Part shown: one piece after another, positions 35,281 to 46,629 of the stretch | How positions within the stretch are numbered: position 1 is the stretch's first letter | How the letters are laid out: every line of letters starts with the position of its first letter | Position numbers and translations under genes: made by a program | Source: Triplophysa rosa | Taxonomy: Eukaryota > Chordata > Actinopteri > Cypriniformes > Nemacheilidae | Direction: 5' to 3' | Length of the DNA: 64,000 nucleotides | Assembly: GCF_024868665.1 (NCBI RefSeq) | Contig: NC_079914.1 | Location: forward strand, 5,461,189-5,525,188 | Notes under the pieces: generated by a model | The model's input: the letters and a program-made list of their open reading frames with translations, nothing else | Told to the model about the DNA's origin: nothing | Database searches by the model: none

Positions 35281-35878
35281 CACTTTTATCACTATTGTAA
35301 GGGTAATTTAGGACATATTTTCTTGTTTGATCTGGCTTTCAAAGGCATTAGTCATTTAGAGTCATTGTTTTTTTATAGCCTACAGAGATGGATGTTCAAT
35401 CAGATACATGACAAATAATATGAACAAACATTCAACACAGAAAAGAGCGGCTAATGGACATCCAGCAGGTTGTTGTCACGATAAAATGAATCCAGACGGA
35501 GTTACCAGGAAGGGGTCTAGTATTTTGCAATAGGGCAATTCTAGGTCAAAAGTTTGCCTTACTGTAAAATAAAGTTCTTAGCAGTATTCACCATATACAT
35601 ATAGCATAGATGTCAATATATGGTAGTTTAATTAGCCAGGTGAGGTCTCGAAGTTTTTAAGGCATTTTTGTTTGTGATTTTCCATTTCAGAATGTCACAT
35701 CCATAACAGTCCATTTTCCTCATTAAAAATTACATATAATAATGTTCTATAAAGAGCCATCTCTTCTCCATTTGTTGGGTATTATTGCTTCTAGTTTGTG
35801 CATTTTTTTCACAGAAATCCTACAAACTATGTAAAATCTCAAAAACTGTCCTTTTTCGTCAATTTCATTACAAGCTTT

Positions 35879-36010
35879 CCTGTAGCTCAGTGGTTAGAGC
35901 AGGGCGCTAGCAATGCCAAGGGCACGGGTTCTATCCCAGGGATTGCACATACTTAGAAAACAAATGTATAGTATAATGCAATGTAAGTCACTTTGGATAA
36001 AAGCGTCTGT
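35879..36010 (+). mobile_element. tRNA-derived SINE
   Basis: The head has TAGCTCAGTGGTTAGAGCA (A box) and GGGTTCTATCCCAGGGA (B box). A tRNA-unrelated body follows (TTGCACATACTTAGAAAACA), then a tail with CACTTTGGATAAAAGCGTCT, which is shared with several other sites in the window. It is a SINE, not a tRNA gene. Confidence 0.85.
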
Positions 36011-36226
36011 GCAAAAACAGATACTCAATTTTTATTAATTTTCCATCATCATGTTTTTATTGTGTTATTATGTTTTTAATGTGTTAGCTAGCTGAATTTT
36101 TTTGTTATTATTCAATCAAAACAACCCAACTGAGTTTGATTGATATTACCTGGAATGCACAATTAAAACATGATATGTGACAATTTTAAAAACGCAGTTA
36201 TCTATTTTCGCAAATGAACTCTTCAT

Positions 36227-36687
36227 CAGTGTGGGGTGTAACTAGTTACTAAGTAATTAGTTACTGTAAATAATTACTTTTCCTTTGAAAAGTAAAGTAA
36301 AGGATTACTCTATTTTGTTCTGTAATTTAATTACATTTACTTCTGATGTAATTAAACTAAATAGTTTGTGTGTGCAATAGTGGAATTGACATCAAAATTC
36401 AAAGTCTAACTTTAAAATCCGTGTTTTAATGTATAATTCTCACATTTGTAATACTTTGGTCAGTTAATAATACTACTTTATGTAGTTTAATATTATTTAT
36501 TTGAATGAATTAAAAGAGCCGTTTCACTTAACTAATCAAGGTTGATGTAGGATATAGAAAGTAATTAGTTATAAGTAACTAAATACTTTTGGAGAGAGTA
36601 ATTTGTACAGTAATCTAATTACACTGTTAAATATGTAATTAGTAACTAGTAGTTAATTACTTTTTCAGAGTAACTTGCCCAACACTG
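36227..36687. mobile_element. hAT MITE with 8-bp target-site duplication
   Basis: 461 bp, left end CAGTGTGGGG, right end CCCAACACTG. It is flanked by CTCTTCAT at 36219-36226 and 36688-36695, the 8-bp duplication expected for hAT. The interior is full of TTACT/AGTAA motifs and has no transposase. Confidence 0.9.
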
Positions 36688-36695
36688 CTCTTCAT

Positions 36696-37844
36696 ATATG
36701 CTCTTTGGCCCCTACACTTGCTGAATTTTAGCACGCTGTGATTACCCATGTTGCATTAGGCCTACAACCAAACCACAGACTGATATATACTGCCATGACC
36801 ACAATTTGATATTGCTTTTATCTAAATCATGTGTACACACTGGTTGTTGTATTTGCATACATGGATAGGCACTTACAGAACATTTCCGTGACACTTTAGT
36901 CATAAAAGTGGGGACCAATGTTGATATTTGACAATATGCAGTTTTTCTACACAGTAAATGATCTCATGTGCATGCATGTGTTAGATCTGATGAAATACCA
37001 TGAAAATGAATGAATAGCTAAAGAAATTTTAAATGCTAAATTGATAAAGGAAAGCCTTAAAGGTGGGGTGGTTGATTTGGAAAGGTGCTAACTTTAGCCT
37101 ACTAGCACTGAAATTATAATCCCACCCTCTATGCGATTCTCCATCCAAAACCACGCCTCCTCCAAACACATGAATGTATCTCATAAATCCACATAACAAA
37201 TTACAAACTAAATCCATTAAATTCTTCTAGAGGCATGTACATACCTGTCCAAAAGAAAGAGAGCAACCATGCCTTTGCCTGCCGGAGCTGTCTCCATCAT
37301 GTAAAAACTAAACCGGTGTTAATTCGAGTTTTTCCTCTTTCATGATCCAGAAGTTTTTTCGTCACTGCTTTTTCAAAAACTGACTTTCCTTTTGTAAGAT
37401 TTACTTGTTGTCGGTTCTGCAGTAAAGTTAGATTTTTGCTGATTGTCCGCCATTCTCCCTGCATTGACACAACGGACGTGAGCGCGCTGATGATGTATGA
37501 TGTCATACGTATGATGGACACATGACCAGTCACAGCGTTCGGCCAGAATGTTTTGATTGGGCAAACATTTTTTGGTTCTACACCTTTCACAGACGAAAAA
37601 TAATTATACAAATATTATTTGACCACTATACTTCTTGATTGCTATCAGGATGTAAAGAGATTTCCAACCAACAGGATCACCCACCCTGCCTTTATGAAAG
37701 CAAATAAAAATAACGCTAACCAATTCGAGATAGATGTTGACTACAATGTGTATACTGTGTTAGAGTGTATTTGACGTCCTCTGTTTGATGCGTGTTAACT
37801 TGTCTTTGTGAGATCTGCAGAGTTCATTTTAAATGCTTTTTATA
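36696..37844. other. No gene seen
   Basis: No V-domain, RNA or transposon protein is recognisable. Short open frames on the minus strand near 37300-37610 have no known motif. Confidence 0.4.
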
Positions 37845-39292
37845 TCAGAAAGAGCTTTATTGCCAAGTATGTTTGCACATACAAGGAATTTGTTTTGGTG
37901 ACAGGAGCATCCAGTAGGCTATACAGAAACAGCAACAACAGTACACAGAGACCATAACACAATAGAATACAGTGCACAGATGATTTAAATAAGAGCCTAT
38001 GGGTATAAACAATTAAGAAATACAATACAATAAACATAAGATAAAGATATAGAGAGTAAAGCTATGTGTGTATGTAAATATGTACAAGTAAAAAATAAGA
38101 ATAGACTATTGTAGTACAAGGTATGTGCTATATACAGCAGAATGAATGCCGACCAGACGGCAGCATTGTGAAGAGATGATGGCTTGGATGTGAGAGGTCC
38201 AGGGTGATTTTCTGAGCCCTTTTCCTCACTCTGGATGTATAGAGTTCTTGGAGGGTGGGCAGGGGAGCACCAATGATCTTCTCAGCAGTCCGAACCGTCC
38301 TCTGTAGTCTTCTGATGTCTGACTTTGTGGCTGAGCCAAACCAGACAGTGATGGATGTGCAGAGGACAGACTCTATGACAGCTGAGTAAAACTGTTTTAA
38401 TAGAGTTTGTGGTAGGTTGAACTTCTTCAGCTGATGTAAGAAGTACAACCTTTGCTGGGCTTTTTTAGCAATGGAGCCAATGTGATTGTCCCACTTCAGG
38501 TTCTGAGAGATGGTGGTGCCCAGGAACCTGAATGACTCCACTGCTGCCACAGTGCTGGTCATGATGGTGAGAGGGGGGAGTGCAGGGGGGTTTCTCCTGA
38601 AGTCCACAATCGTCTCCACTGTTTTAAGCGTGTTCAGCTCCAAGTTGTTATGACTGCACCAGACAGCCAGCTGCTCAGCCTCCTGTCTGTACGCAGACTC
38701 ATCACCATCCTGGATGAGGCCAATGAGTGTGGTGTCGTCTGCGAACTTCAGAAGTCTGACAGAAGGGTCCTGGGCAGTGCAGTCATTTGTGTACAGGGAG
38801 AAGATCAGTGGGGAGAGAACGCACCCCTGGGGGGCGCCAGTGCTGATTGTGTGGGTGCTGGATGTGAGTTTCCCCATTCTCACTAACTGTTGCCTGTCTG
38901 TCAGAAAGCTGGTTATCCACTGACAGATAGAGCCAGGAACAGATAGCTGGGTTAACTTTGTCTGGAGCAGTGATGGGATGATGGTGTTGAAAGCTGAGCT
39001 GAAGTCCACAAACAGGATCCTCACTTAGGTCCCTGGTTTATCCAGATGTTTCAGGACAAAATGCAGCCCCATGTTAACTGCATCCTCAACAGACCTGTTT
39101 GCTCTGTAGGCAAACTGCAGGGGGTCCAGTAAGGGTTCTGTGATGTCCTTCAGATAAGCCAATACCAGTCTCTCGAATAACTTCATGACCACAGATGTGA
39201 GAGTGACGGGTCTGTAGTCATTCAGTCCTGTGATTTCTTTGGGATGGGGATTATGGTGGAGCGCTTGAAACAGGAAGGAACTGTTTTTTATA
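37845..39292 (-). mobile_element. 5'-truncated Rex1/CR1-like LINE
   Basis: Minus-strand reverse transcriptase in order: NDYRPVTLTS, FERLVLAYL, DPLQFAYRANRSVEDA, an in-frame stop at 39025-39027, then [20 protein letters not shown], the FADDTTL catalytic box, LELNTLKT and [10 protein letters not shown]. The end is SGRHSFCCI near 38128. A 3' UTR reaches about 37845. One internal stop and loss of the 5' end make it non-autonomous. Its truncated 5' end lies about 25 bases upstream of the Ig exon at 39316. The fish Rex1/Babar branch is my best family guess. Confidence 0.85.
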
Positions 39293-39315
39293 GTGTTTTT
39301 GATCGAAGTAACAAC

Positions 39316-39982
39316 ATGAGGATTATCCAGCTTCAACTCTGTAAGTTTATTACATATATTGTTGATTGTAGCTATATATTTTACATTTCCAATACATTTG
39401 GCAGACACTTTTATACAAAGCGACTTATATTGCATTGTATTGTATCATTCATTTGTTTCTGACTATGTGCAATCCCCTGGGATCAAACCCATGACCTTGG
39501 CATTGCTAGTGCCATGCTCTAACCACTGAGCTACAGGAAAGCCACATTTTATTATTTACATGTTTGCGATTGGTTTTTATCCAAAGTGACTTGCACTGCA
39601 TTTGTACAATTTTATCAATCCATGTGGTATATTCTTTGTTTGTTTTTTGTTATAGATGTATTAATGCGGTTTCAAGCTGCAGAGACCTTAGATCTACTAA
39701 CACATTTGGGACAAAATGTGACTCTAAACTGTGATCTGGATGATGAGGACGTTTATTGGGTTTTACAGAAACAATCAGATTCTCCTACAGTGATACTGCA
39801 CTCATTCTCAAACCCAACATTTGCTTTTCACTTCGATAAAACATTGAAAAACAAATATTCAGTACAATCTAAACATCGTCTGGTCATATATAACGTCACT
39901 GTAGATGAGTTAGGAGTTTATTACTGTATGAATAAAGATACACCACCAAAACTCAGTCATAGCACAAGACTGAAAATCATTG
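39316..39982 (+). pseudogene. Family-1 V-set Ig gene fragment (exons 1-2 only)
   Basis: Exon 1 is 39316-39340 (25 nt, donor GTAAGT). Exon 2 is 39656-39982 (327 nt, acceptor TTATAG, donor GTAAGT). The V domain is open: TLNCDLD, VYWVLQ, ELGVYYC and a J-like STRLKI ending. Intron 1 holds a minus-strand SINE. After exon 2 the sequence runs into a truncated LTR at about 40037, and no plus-strand TM or tail exon is found before the opposing gene at 41157. The copy may encode a secreted V domain only if a cryptic end is used; otherwise it is a broken duplicate. I call it a pseudogene because exons 3-5 are missing, although every visible exon is intact. Confidence 0.75.
39402..39545 (-). mobile_element. 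tRNA-derived SINE in intron 1
   Basis: On the minus strand: CCTGTAGCTCAGTGGTTAGA head, GGGTTTGATCCCAGGGGA B-box region, body and tail ending in a TCGCTTTGTATAAAAGTG variant. It is the same family as 35879. A second tail-like piece (TTTTATCCAAAGTGACTTGC) follows at about 39574. Confidence 0.8.
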
Positions 39983-40036
39983 GTAAGTGTTACTTTAGTC
40001 ATCCGCTTATACTTGAGTACATAATTAATTTAGACT

Positions 40037-40416
40037 CGACTCGACTGGGTAATCCACAGAGTAAGAGCTGACGAAACGTCATACACAGGACAAGAGCAAA
40101 GCAAACCAGCACAAGACAGCAAACGCAAACCAGCAGAAGACGGCAAACACAAACCAGCACAAGACAGCAAACACAAGGGCATTAAATAGGAAGACTGGCA
40201 AAGGATAATTAACAAGGGACAGGTGTCGGGAATGAAACACTGTAGGAAAGCTAAACGAGGAAACGAGAGGGGCGAAGCCGAAGATTAGACCGGAGAGAGC
40301 GCATGTTATGTCAGAACCAACAATAACATGCCTCTCTCTACACAAAACATGAGGCTCTGCCATGAACCTGCCACTAGACCAAGAAAGACATGACATGATG
40401 AGGCAGAGCCATGACA
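40037..40416 (-). mobile_element. Truncated minus-strand LTR
   Basis: The right edge GCAGAGCCATGACA (ending 40416) is the LTR start in reverse. The internal inverted GGCTCTGCCATG (near 40352-40363) matches the family at 47933. Near 40090-40170 there are about four copies of a 24-bp unit (AAACCAGCACAAGACAGCAA and variants). The LTR 3' end and a target-site duplication are missing. Confidence 0.75.
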
Positions 40417-41156
40417 GTTTAAGTCTGTGACTGAAATCGAAGTGATCTTGTGCGCTTTGGGAAAAGAATACTAATTATAAATGATAATAATAAATTATAT
40501 TGTTGTTTCCGACTTTAAGAACTCTTCCCTGAAAAGTACAAAGTATTTAAGGTTATTCCATGTTGCAAAAGTGTGATATTAAATGTGCATAACTTCTGAA
40601 TTATACAGCAAAAGTATAAACCCTAGTAACCTTACTACAATGCTACTCTGTTTCCATTTGTGGTTAAGAAAGCCATGAGCTGATACATTAAAGTTAATTG
40701 TTCTGAGAAAAACACTGCACTTGGTTCAAGGTTAAACCGCCGCTCTAGTCAAAGGTGAGACTAGTCATGCGCTGCAGAGTGACCAAACCATTGGAAACGT
40801 TTTGTTGACTTTATATTCTTTTTATTCAAGTATTTGCTGAAAATGAAAATATGTCACACATAAACTGACACGACCGTGTGATGTTAAAATAAAAATGCAA
40901 AGATATACTATTGGATGTATTTCTTTGGCAACACTTTTGTTATAATTTCATTATTTACAGATAAGCTACATCATGCATCGGTTTCAAAAAAATTGTATGC
41001 AATTTATCTAGTGGTTGTTTAGAAAAACCAAGAAGTTAGGTTATTAATTCATAAACCAGTGAATGATCCTGTGTTGTACAACATAAATACAGATTTACTT
41101 TGGCAGCTTTTTAGCAACATACAGTAGGTGCTGTTGATCTGGCTGGTCTTAATATT
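40417..41156. repeat. 3' flank of a family-1 gene, duplicated near 45.8 kb
   Basis: 40700-40800 and 45820-45920 share CTGAGAAAAACACTGCA, GGTTCAAG, TCTAGTCAAAGGT and GAGTGACCA in the same order and orientation. Each lies downstream of a minus-strand family-1 gene, showing that whole gene units were duplicated. No other gene is seen here. Confidence 0.75.
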
Positions 41157-42403
41157 TTAAACAGCTTGGAAAACCACTGTCACATACTGAAAGATGAAAA
41201 TTAAATCAGTATTAACAAATAAATTACAGTAATCCAGTTCTTGGTTGTTTTCAATAATTAATATCATTCATGATATTAATAGTTTTACCTGTAATTGATT
41301 TGGTTCTTGAGGCTCTTTTAAATGTTGCTTCTGCTGCAGTTCAGTGTTATAAAGTTGTGAACTGTTTCCAGATCTGTTCCAACATCCATTTACAACAGTA
41401 ACAACATTTAAGAGTCCTAATGACAGTGAATTTGGAGTCAATATTTGTGGTAATTCATATATATTTTTACTTTTTCTAATGCGTCATTACACATTTACGG
41501 CCTCACCTTTCTGTAGAGCCACATTGTGAGCAGCATTATCTTAAAATCAAACTTACTGTATCGCTGGAAGATCTCACCTGTAATGATCAGAACAGCATTC
41601 AGCAGACCTGATATGAGAGTGAAAGTCTTCCATTGTGTTGAGTTTTGTTCTGTTACATTTGTGTGATTCTTGCACTCACTTGTATTGAACTCAGTTAGTT
41701 GAGTTGGTTCTGAAAATAAACATGCGTTGCATTCTGTTACAGTATTGACTGTCAGTCTAAACACAATAACTCGGTGTAAACTGATTTTTGTAATACTGAG
41801 TTAAACATATTCCCTTTTGGATAGATCAACCAAAGAGAAGCTCAACTGATGTTAATAATCACAGTAACAGTAATGTTTTAGTCACCGATGGAGCAAAAGT
41901 ACTTACCAATGATGTTCAGTCTTGTGCTGTGACTGAGTTTTGGAGGTGTATCTTTATTCATACAGTAATAAACTCCTAACTCATCTACAGTGACGTTATT
42001 TATGACCAGACGTTGTTTAGATTGTTCTGAATATTTGTTTTTTAATGTTTTATTGAAGTGAAAAGCAAATGTTGGGTTTGAGAATGAGTGCAGTATCACT
42101 GTGAGAATCTGATTGTTTCTGTAAAATCCAATAAACGTCCTCATCATCCAGATCACAGTTTATAGTCACATTGTGTCCCAAATCAGTCAGTTGATCTAAA
42201 GTCTCTGCAGCTTGACACCACATTAATACACCTTTAAGATAAAAAAGGAACGCACACATTCATAATGACACATGGATAAATAAAAATGCAGCATTTTAAG
42301 TGGCAGATATTATCAACTCCCTTTAAAAAACAGAAAACATTTTCTAATAAAAAGCATCATAACACACAATACACTTACAGAGCTGAAGCTGAATAATCCT
42401 CAT
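41157..42403 (-). pseudogene. Family-1 Ig receptor with ITIM tail, broken by a 2-bp deletion
   Basis: Exons: 42403-42379 (25 nt), 42231-41907 (325 nt), 41709-41578 (132 nt), 41416-41289 (128 nt) and 41186-41157 (30 nt, stop TAA). The V exon is 2 nt shorter than its paralogues. After QKQSDS, at about 42102, TGTAGGAGA reads TGTGAGA, shifting the frame to an early stop near 42050. Everything else is intact: stalk with several N-glycosylation sites, one membrane segment (FTLISGLLNAVLIIT), and a tail whose exon 4-5 junction creates LQYVTV. That matches the ITIM pattern (I/V/L/S)xYxx(I/V/L). Downstream frames lack stops, so the deletion is either recent or a sequence error. If real it is a pseudogene; if not, an inhibitory receptor of about 213 aa. 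Confidence 0.8.
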
Positions 42404-42838
42404 GTTGTTGCTGTGATCTTAACATGTTAATATATTAAAAACTGCTTCACACACACTGCATAAAGTGAACTCCACTGCATAGCTCTATGAAAGGTCTCAC
42501 TCATCCAACAGGAAGTCAAGTGTTTTTAATTTCAACACTAGAGCGAGACTTCCTTTCTTCAGCTAGACAAGTATCCTCGGACACATCCGGTTAAGTTATG
42601 TAATTTATATTTCATTAATAAAGTGAAGAATATGAAATGTTATTTTGCATTTGATTATTTAATAGTCACACACTTCAGAGAAGTAAAATAGTTCAGGGAC
42701 GGATAATAGTGTCTGACTAGTGCAGTCAATCGATTAAATTTTTTTATCTGATTAATCACAGAAAATCACATCGCACGTAACATTAATGTTTTTAAATATA
42801 CTTTAACATTCTAATAATTTCACATTTAATCTTCAAAT

Positions 42839-43159
42839 TGTCACGCCCTGTTGCTGGCGCCTCGGTTCGCCGCTTGAGGGCGCCATGCTACTCTGTGTTC
42901 TGCCTGTGTTTTGTTAGGACTCAGTTCCCATCATGCTTTGTCTCGTTATCCTGTATTGATTTCACCTGTGTCTCATTGGTTGTCCCTTCATCTATGTTAT
43001 ATATAGCCCTTGAGTTCAGTTGTCTGTTCTCAATCGTTGTTGAATGTTCTCCCTTGTGTTTCCATTGATCTTGGATTTAAGATTGTTTCTTTGTGTAGAT
43101 TATTAAACCTTTATACTGCACGTGGATCCTGTCCTTGGTTTCCTGCCCGCAATATTACA
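42839..43159 (+). mobile_element. LTR-like solo element
   Basis: Starts TGTCACGCCCTG and ends AATATTACA, with a TATATATAG box near 42999 and an ATTAAA signal near 43100, the order expected in an LTR. Flanking pentamers (CAAAT and CTGAT) match only partly, so the limits are less certain than for the other LTRs. Confidence 0.55.
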
Positions 43160-46100
43160 CTGATAATAGTATTGCAACTGATGTCTCCATTAAATTGATT
43201 ATTTTTTCTTTATTTTTTTAACATTAATTAAAGCCGTTCAACATTGAAGTACAGTATAATTGAGAGCTATCATGTCTAACAGGTAGGAAATATACAGAAA
43301 TTGAATTAAGTTCTCAAACACTTTACAGTCTTAATGATAAATTCTAATTTAAATACAGAATTAAAGCTACAAAACGCATTGATTTTGCACCACGTCCCAC
43401 AGCTAGAAGCTGTGTATCTATACTGAACTCGTCAAAGCATGTTTAAAATCACACTTTAATGGTTTAAAGGCCTTTACATGACTAAGAGTGTGATTATACG
43501 TATAATGTAATGTTAGACAAAGAATGGCAAATAACTTTTGTACAATGAAAGCCACAGGTTAGTATAAAACTTGTCTTTTGATTTCCAATGCGAGTCAAAA
43601 GGCCTCTAAATTAAAAGCCAAAACCATATTTAACTGCATTGTACCATAATAGTTACAGTTATTCCCGTAGTGTAGTCAATAATGCATTTGTTTTAGGCAA
43701 CATTACAGTTTACATTGAGACAAAAACACAGCACTGCCATTGTACCAGTTAAAATAATATAAAACTATTAAATAGGATCAAAACCCACTTGACCAGCATC
43801 CATCCATCCCACAATTATTATCAGGCCTGCAAACTAGCTGACATCAATCAAAAATAAATAAATAAATGAAAAGCTTGTTTAACAACAGAGCGTCCAGCCT
43901 TAAAATCAACCTCATGTTAATTCATGTAATCTACTTCATATTCCTTAAAAGTTGATCAAATGAATGTTGACAAACAAACTAAATTAGCCATAATAATGCT
44001 ATAATGCTGCACAACACGACACGTGTACATGACATTTCACTCTGAGTGAATTAAACATACAGTACCTGACGGTCATGGTCTCTCAAGATAATTAATATGT
44101 TTTTTTAAATAAATAAATAAAAACTAAATAAATAAAACACACAATTTTCTGCTCTAAAATACTGCTTTGTGATGTCCGTGTGACGTTAGCCGTAGTTACG
44201 TTGTACGCAGTTGCGTTGTACGTAAGGTTGGTTAGGTGATTACATTTTTTTATGTATAAAAGGTATTATGAATTGTGGAGTACAAAAAAATAGAAAAAAA
44301 TCTTTGTCCCAAACATAATGTTTTGTATATTTAAATACAGTGTGGGTATTTTATATTATTACGTGACATTTGTGATTTCTAGAAAGTAAGCAATTTCACC
44401 AACAGAATACATTACATTATGTCCCATAAATAATGTCTCACCTAAAATATTATGTTAAATATGACAGGACACTTTTCCTTAGGAGGCCAATACAAACCAG
44501 CACAGAGTCGGCTACATAAGGAGTTTAAAATATCATCTTGTTGTGGAAAACATCATCTACAGAGGAGTTTTGGTTCCTTGCCACCGTTACTCACTGGGAG
44601 ACTGCTGATTTAGTTTAATCCATAAATATAAACAACTTGCTTTTGACAACACACATGCATGTTTACATATTTTAACAAATATATTCTTTCCGCATGTTTT
44701 GGTATTATTGCAAATTGTTCTATACTGTAATTTTAGGCTCCCAGTCCTGATAACAATATTTAAAATAATAATATACCTAAATTAAATATACTTCGATTGA
44801 ATAATTAATAGTTTCTCACAATCCACTGACATCAGTGTACTGTACATTGCATAGAGAAAAATTTGCAATAATACCATGTATCTTAATACCGTATATTCTC
44901 TTTAATTTTCCTGTAGTATTATTTTTATTAAAAAGTGTATTATTATTTTATTAGCATACCTTTTGAACGCATATAAGGTATGCTAGCCAACTTTGTTAGT
45001 TATACAACTAGCAGTTTGTCATCTCATTTTCTTTAGTTGTCACAAGTGCATTAGTCTAAAGGGAGAATGAACAGTGAGAAGGCTCATGTTATGTGTCAGG
45101 TTTGTGTTCAAGTAAATGTATTTGCTAACGTTTGCCACTGTTAGTACATGCAGGCATCTAGTATGTGCTCTCAGTTTATCTTTACTATACACGTTTTCTC
45201 TGTCTGGTAAGTGTAGATGTCAAGCCACTTAACTGGAGGAAATCCTGTCAGTTCGTCCATCCATTGAGTGAACGCATACAATTTGGCCATGTTCCTTGCA
45301 TTAAAGTTAACTTTTTAAGAACAATCGCGGTCCTAGACAGTGAGTGATTTTTTTCTAGTCATTATCAAAAAGCAAGCAAACAAAACATGCTACCTAGTTA
45401 GTAATGCGGTCAGGGGATCTTTCTGCCCCCACCTAAGCTCCACCCACAAAAACGCGTCACAATGTTTACTTACAGAAAAGGTGTCTATAGTCACTAATAT
45501 CTTAGCATAATTAATATTACCAAAAAATGTTATCTATATGGCAAAAGATAGAAATGTGTGACTATTATATTATGATTAACAGACTGGATTAACAGCAATG
45601 AAATGAAAAGGCTTTATGTATTTATTTCTTTGGTCTATGCCTGAGATTGACTATAGATTAAAGTCAAACTGTATAAAGTATAACGATCTTTGTTACATAT
45701 AGTAAGTTAGTTACTGAATATGAATATCTAGCACTGAACATTCTCTGATGAATTATACATTTTCCATTAAAGGTTTAGAAGAAGACTTGTTGTGTGGATG
45801 TGATAAATATTTAAGTGGTCTGAGAAAAACACTGCATGCGGTTCAAGATTAAACCACAGGTCTAGTCAAAGGTAGGAGTCTATTAGTCATTGGTTGGAGA
45901 GTGACCATTGGAACACATTTTTGAACTTTAGTTGAATGTAACAACCCTACCTTTTATCTAACAAAATACATAAACTATATATTGACGGTATATTTTGTTT
46001 GGTTTGGCAACACTCATTTTTTAACACTTAAAGGCAAACCAGTTTAGTTTAACTCAAAATGTAATCTACCAACAATTTTTTATTAATAATTTACAAAAAT

Positions 46101-46629
46101 GTATAAAAAACAGAATTGCAAAAATAACACACGTTATCTCTTTTTATTCCAAAACCACAGTGGATAAGCATAAATCACACATTTTTGTTGTCATGATTAT
46201 TGACTAAAACAGATACTTTGAGTGTATGACTGACATTACTAAGTTATAATCATTTAACTTTCTTTCGGGTCAAGCTATACACAGTTTGGTAAAGCAAGAA
46301 AATACTCGCTTTATTACAGTTTGACCAATCAAATCTATATGGTTATTGTCAAACGTATATGCTCATAGAAATTCACAATTGGCAGCTTCCTTTGTAGAAA
46401 TATGAGTAGATGTTAAAATAAACGGCTTACATCACGAGACTATAATGTGCTATCAAAATAATTTAAAAGAATAAAAACATCACAGCCAATATCACCAAAT
46501 CGGTAAGGTAACATAATTCATCATACATATTTCTGTACACTGTGAGATATATATGTCAGGTAAATCATACAGATTATGTTGGCAGCTTTGAAGCAGCACA
46601 GTTGCTATTAGATTTCCTGGAACAAGACT
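43160..46629. other. No gene seen; 3' flank of the intact family-1 gene on its right
   Basis: AT-rich. 45480-45560 and 45820-45920 have paralogous copies near 34.2 and 40.7 kb. A small open frame at 45165-45347 has no recognisable motif. Confidence 0.4.

Noticed and set aside
35879..35950. tRNA gene
   Set aside because: The A and B boxes belong to a SINE head followed by the standard SINE body and tail repeated elsewhere in the window.
39025..39435. 136-aa minus-strand frame as one protein
   Set aside because: Its first part is antisense to Ig exon 1 and intron; only the part after about 39292 is LINE reverse transcriptase.
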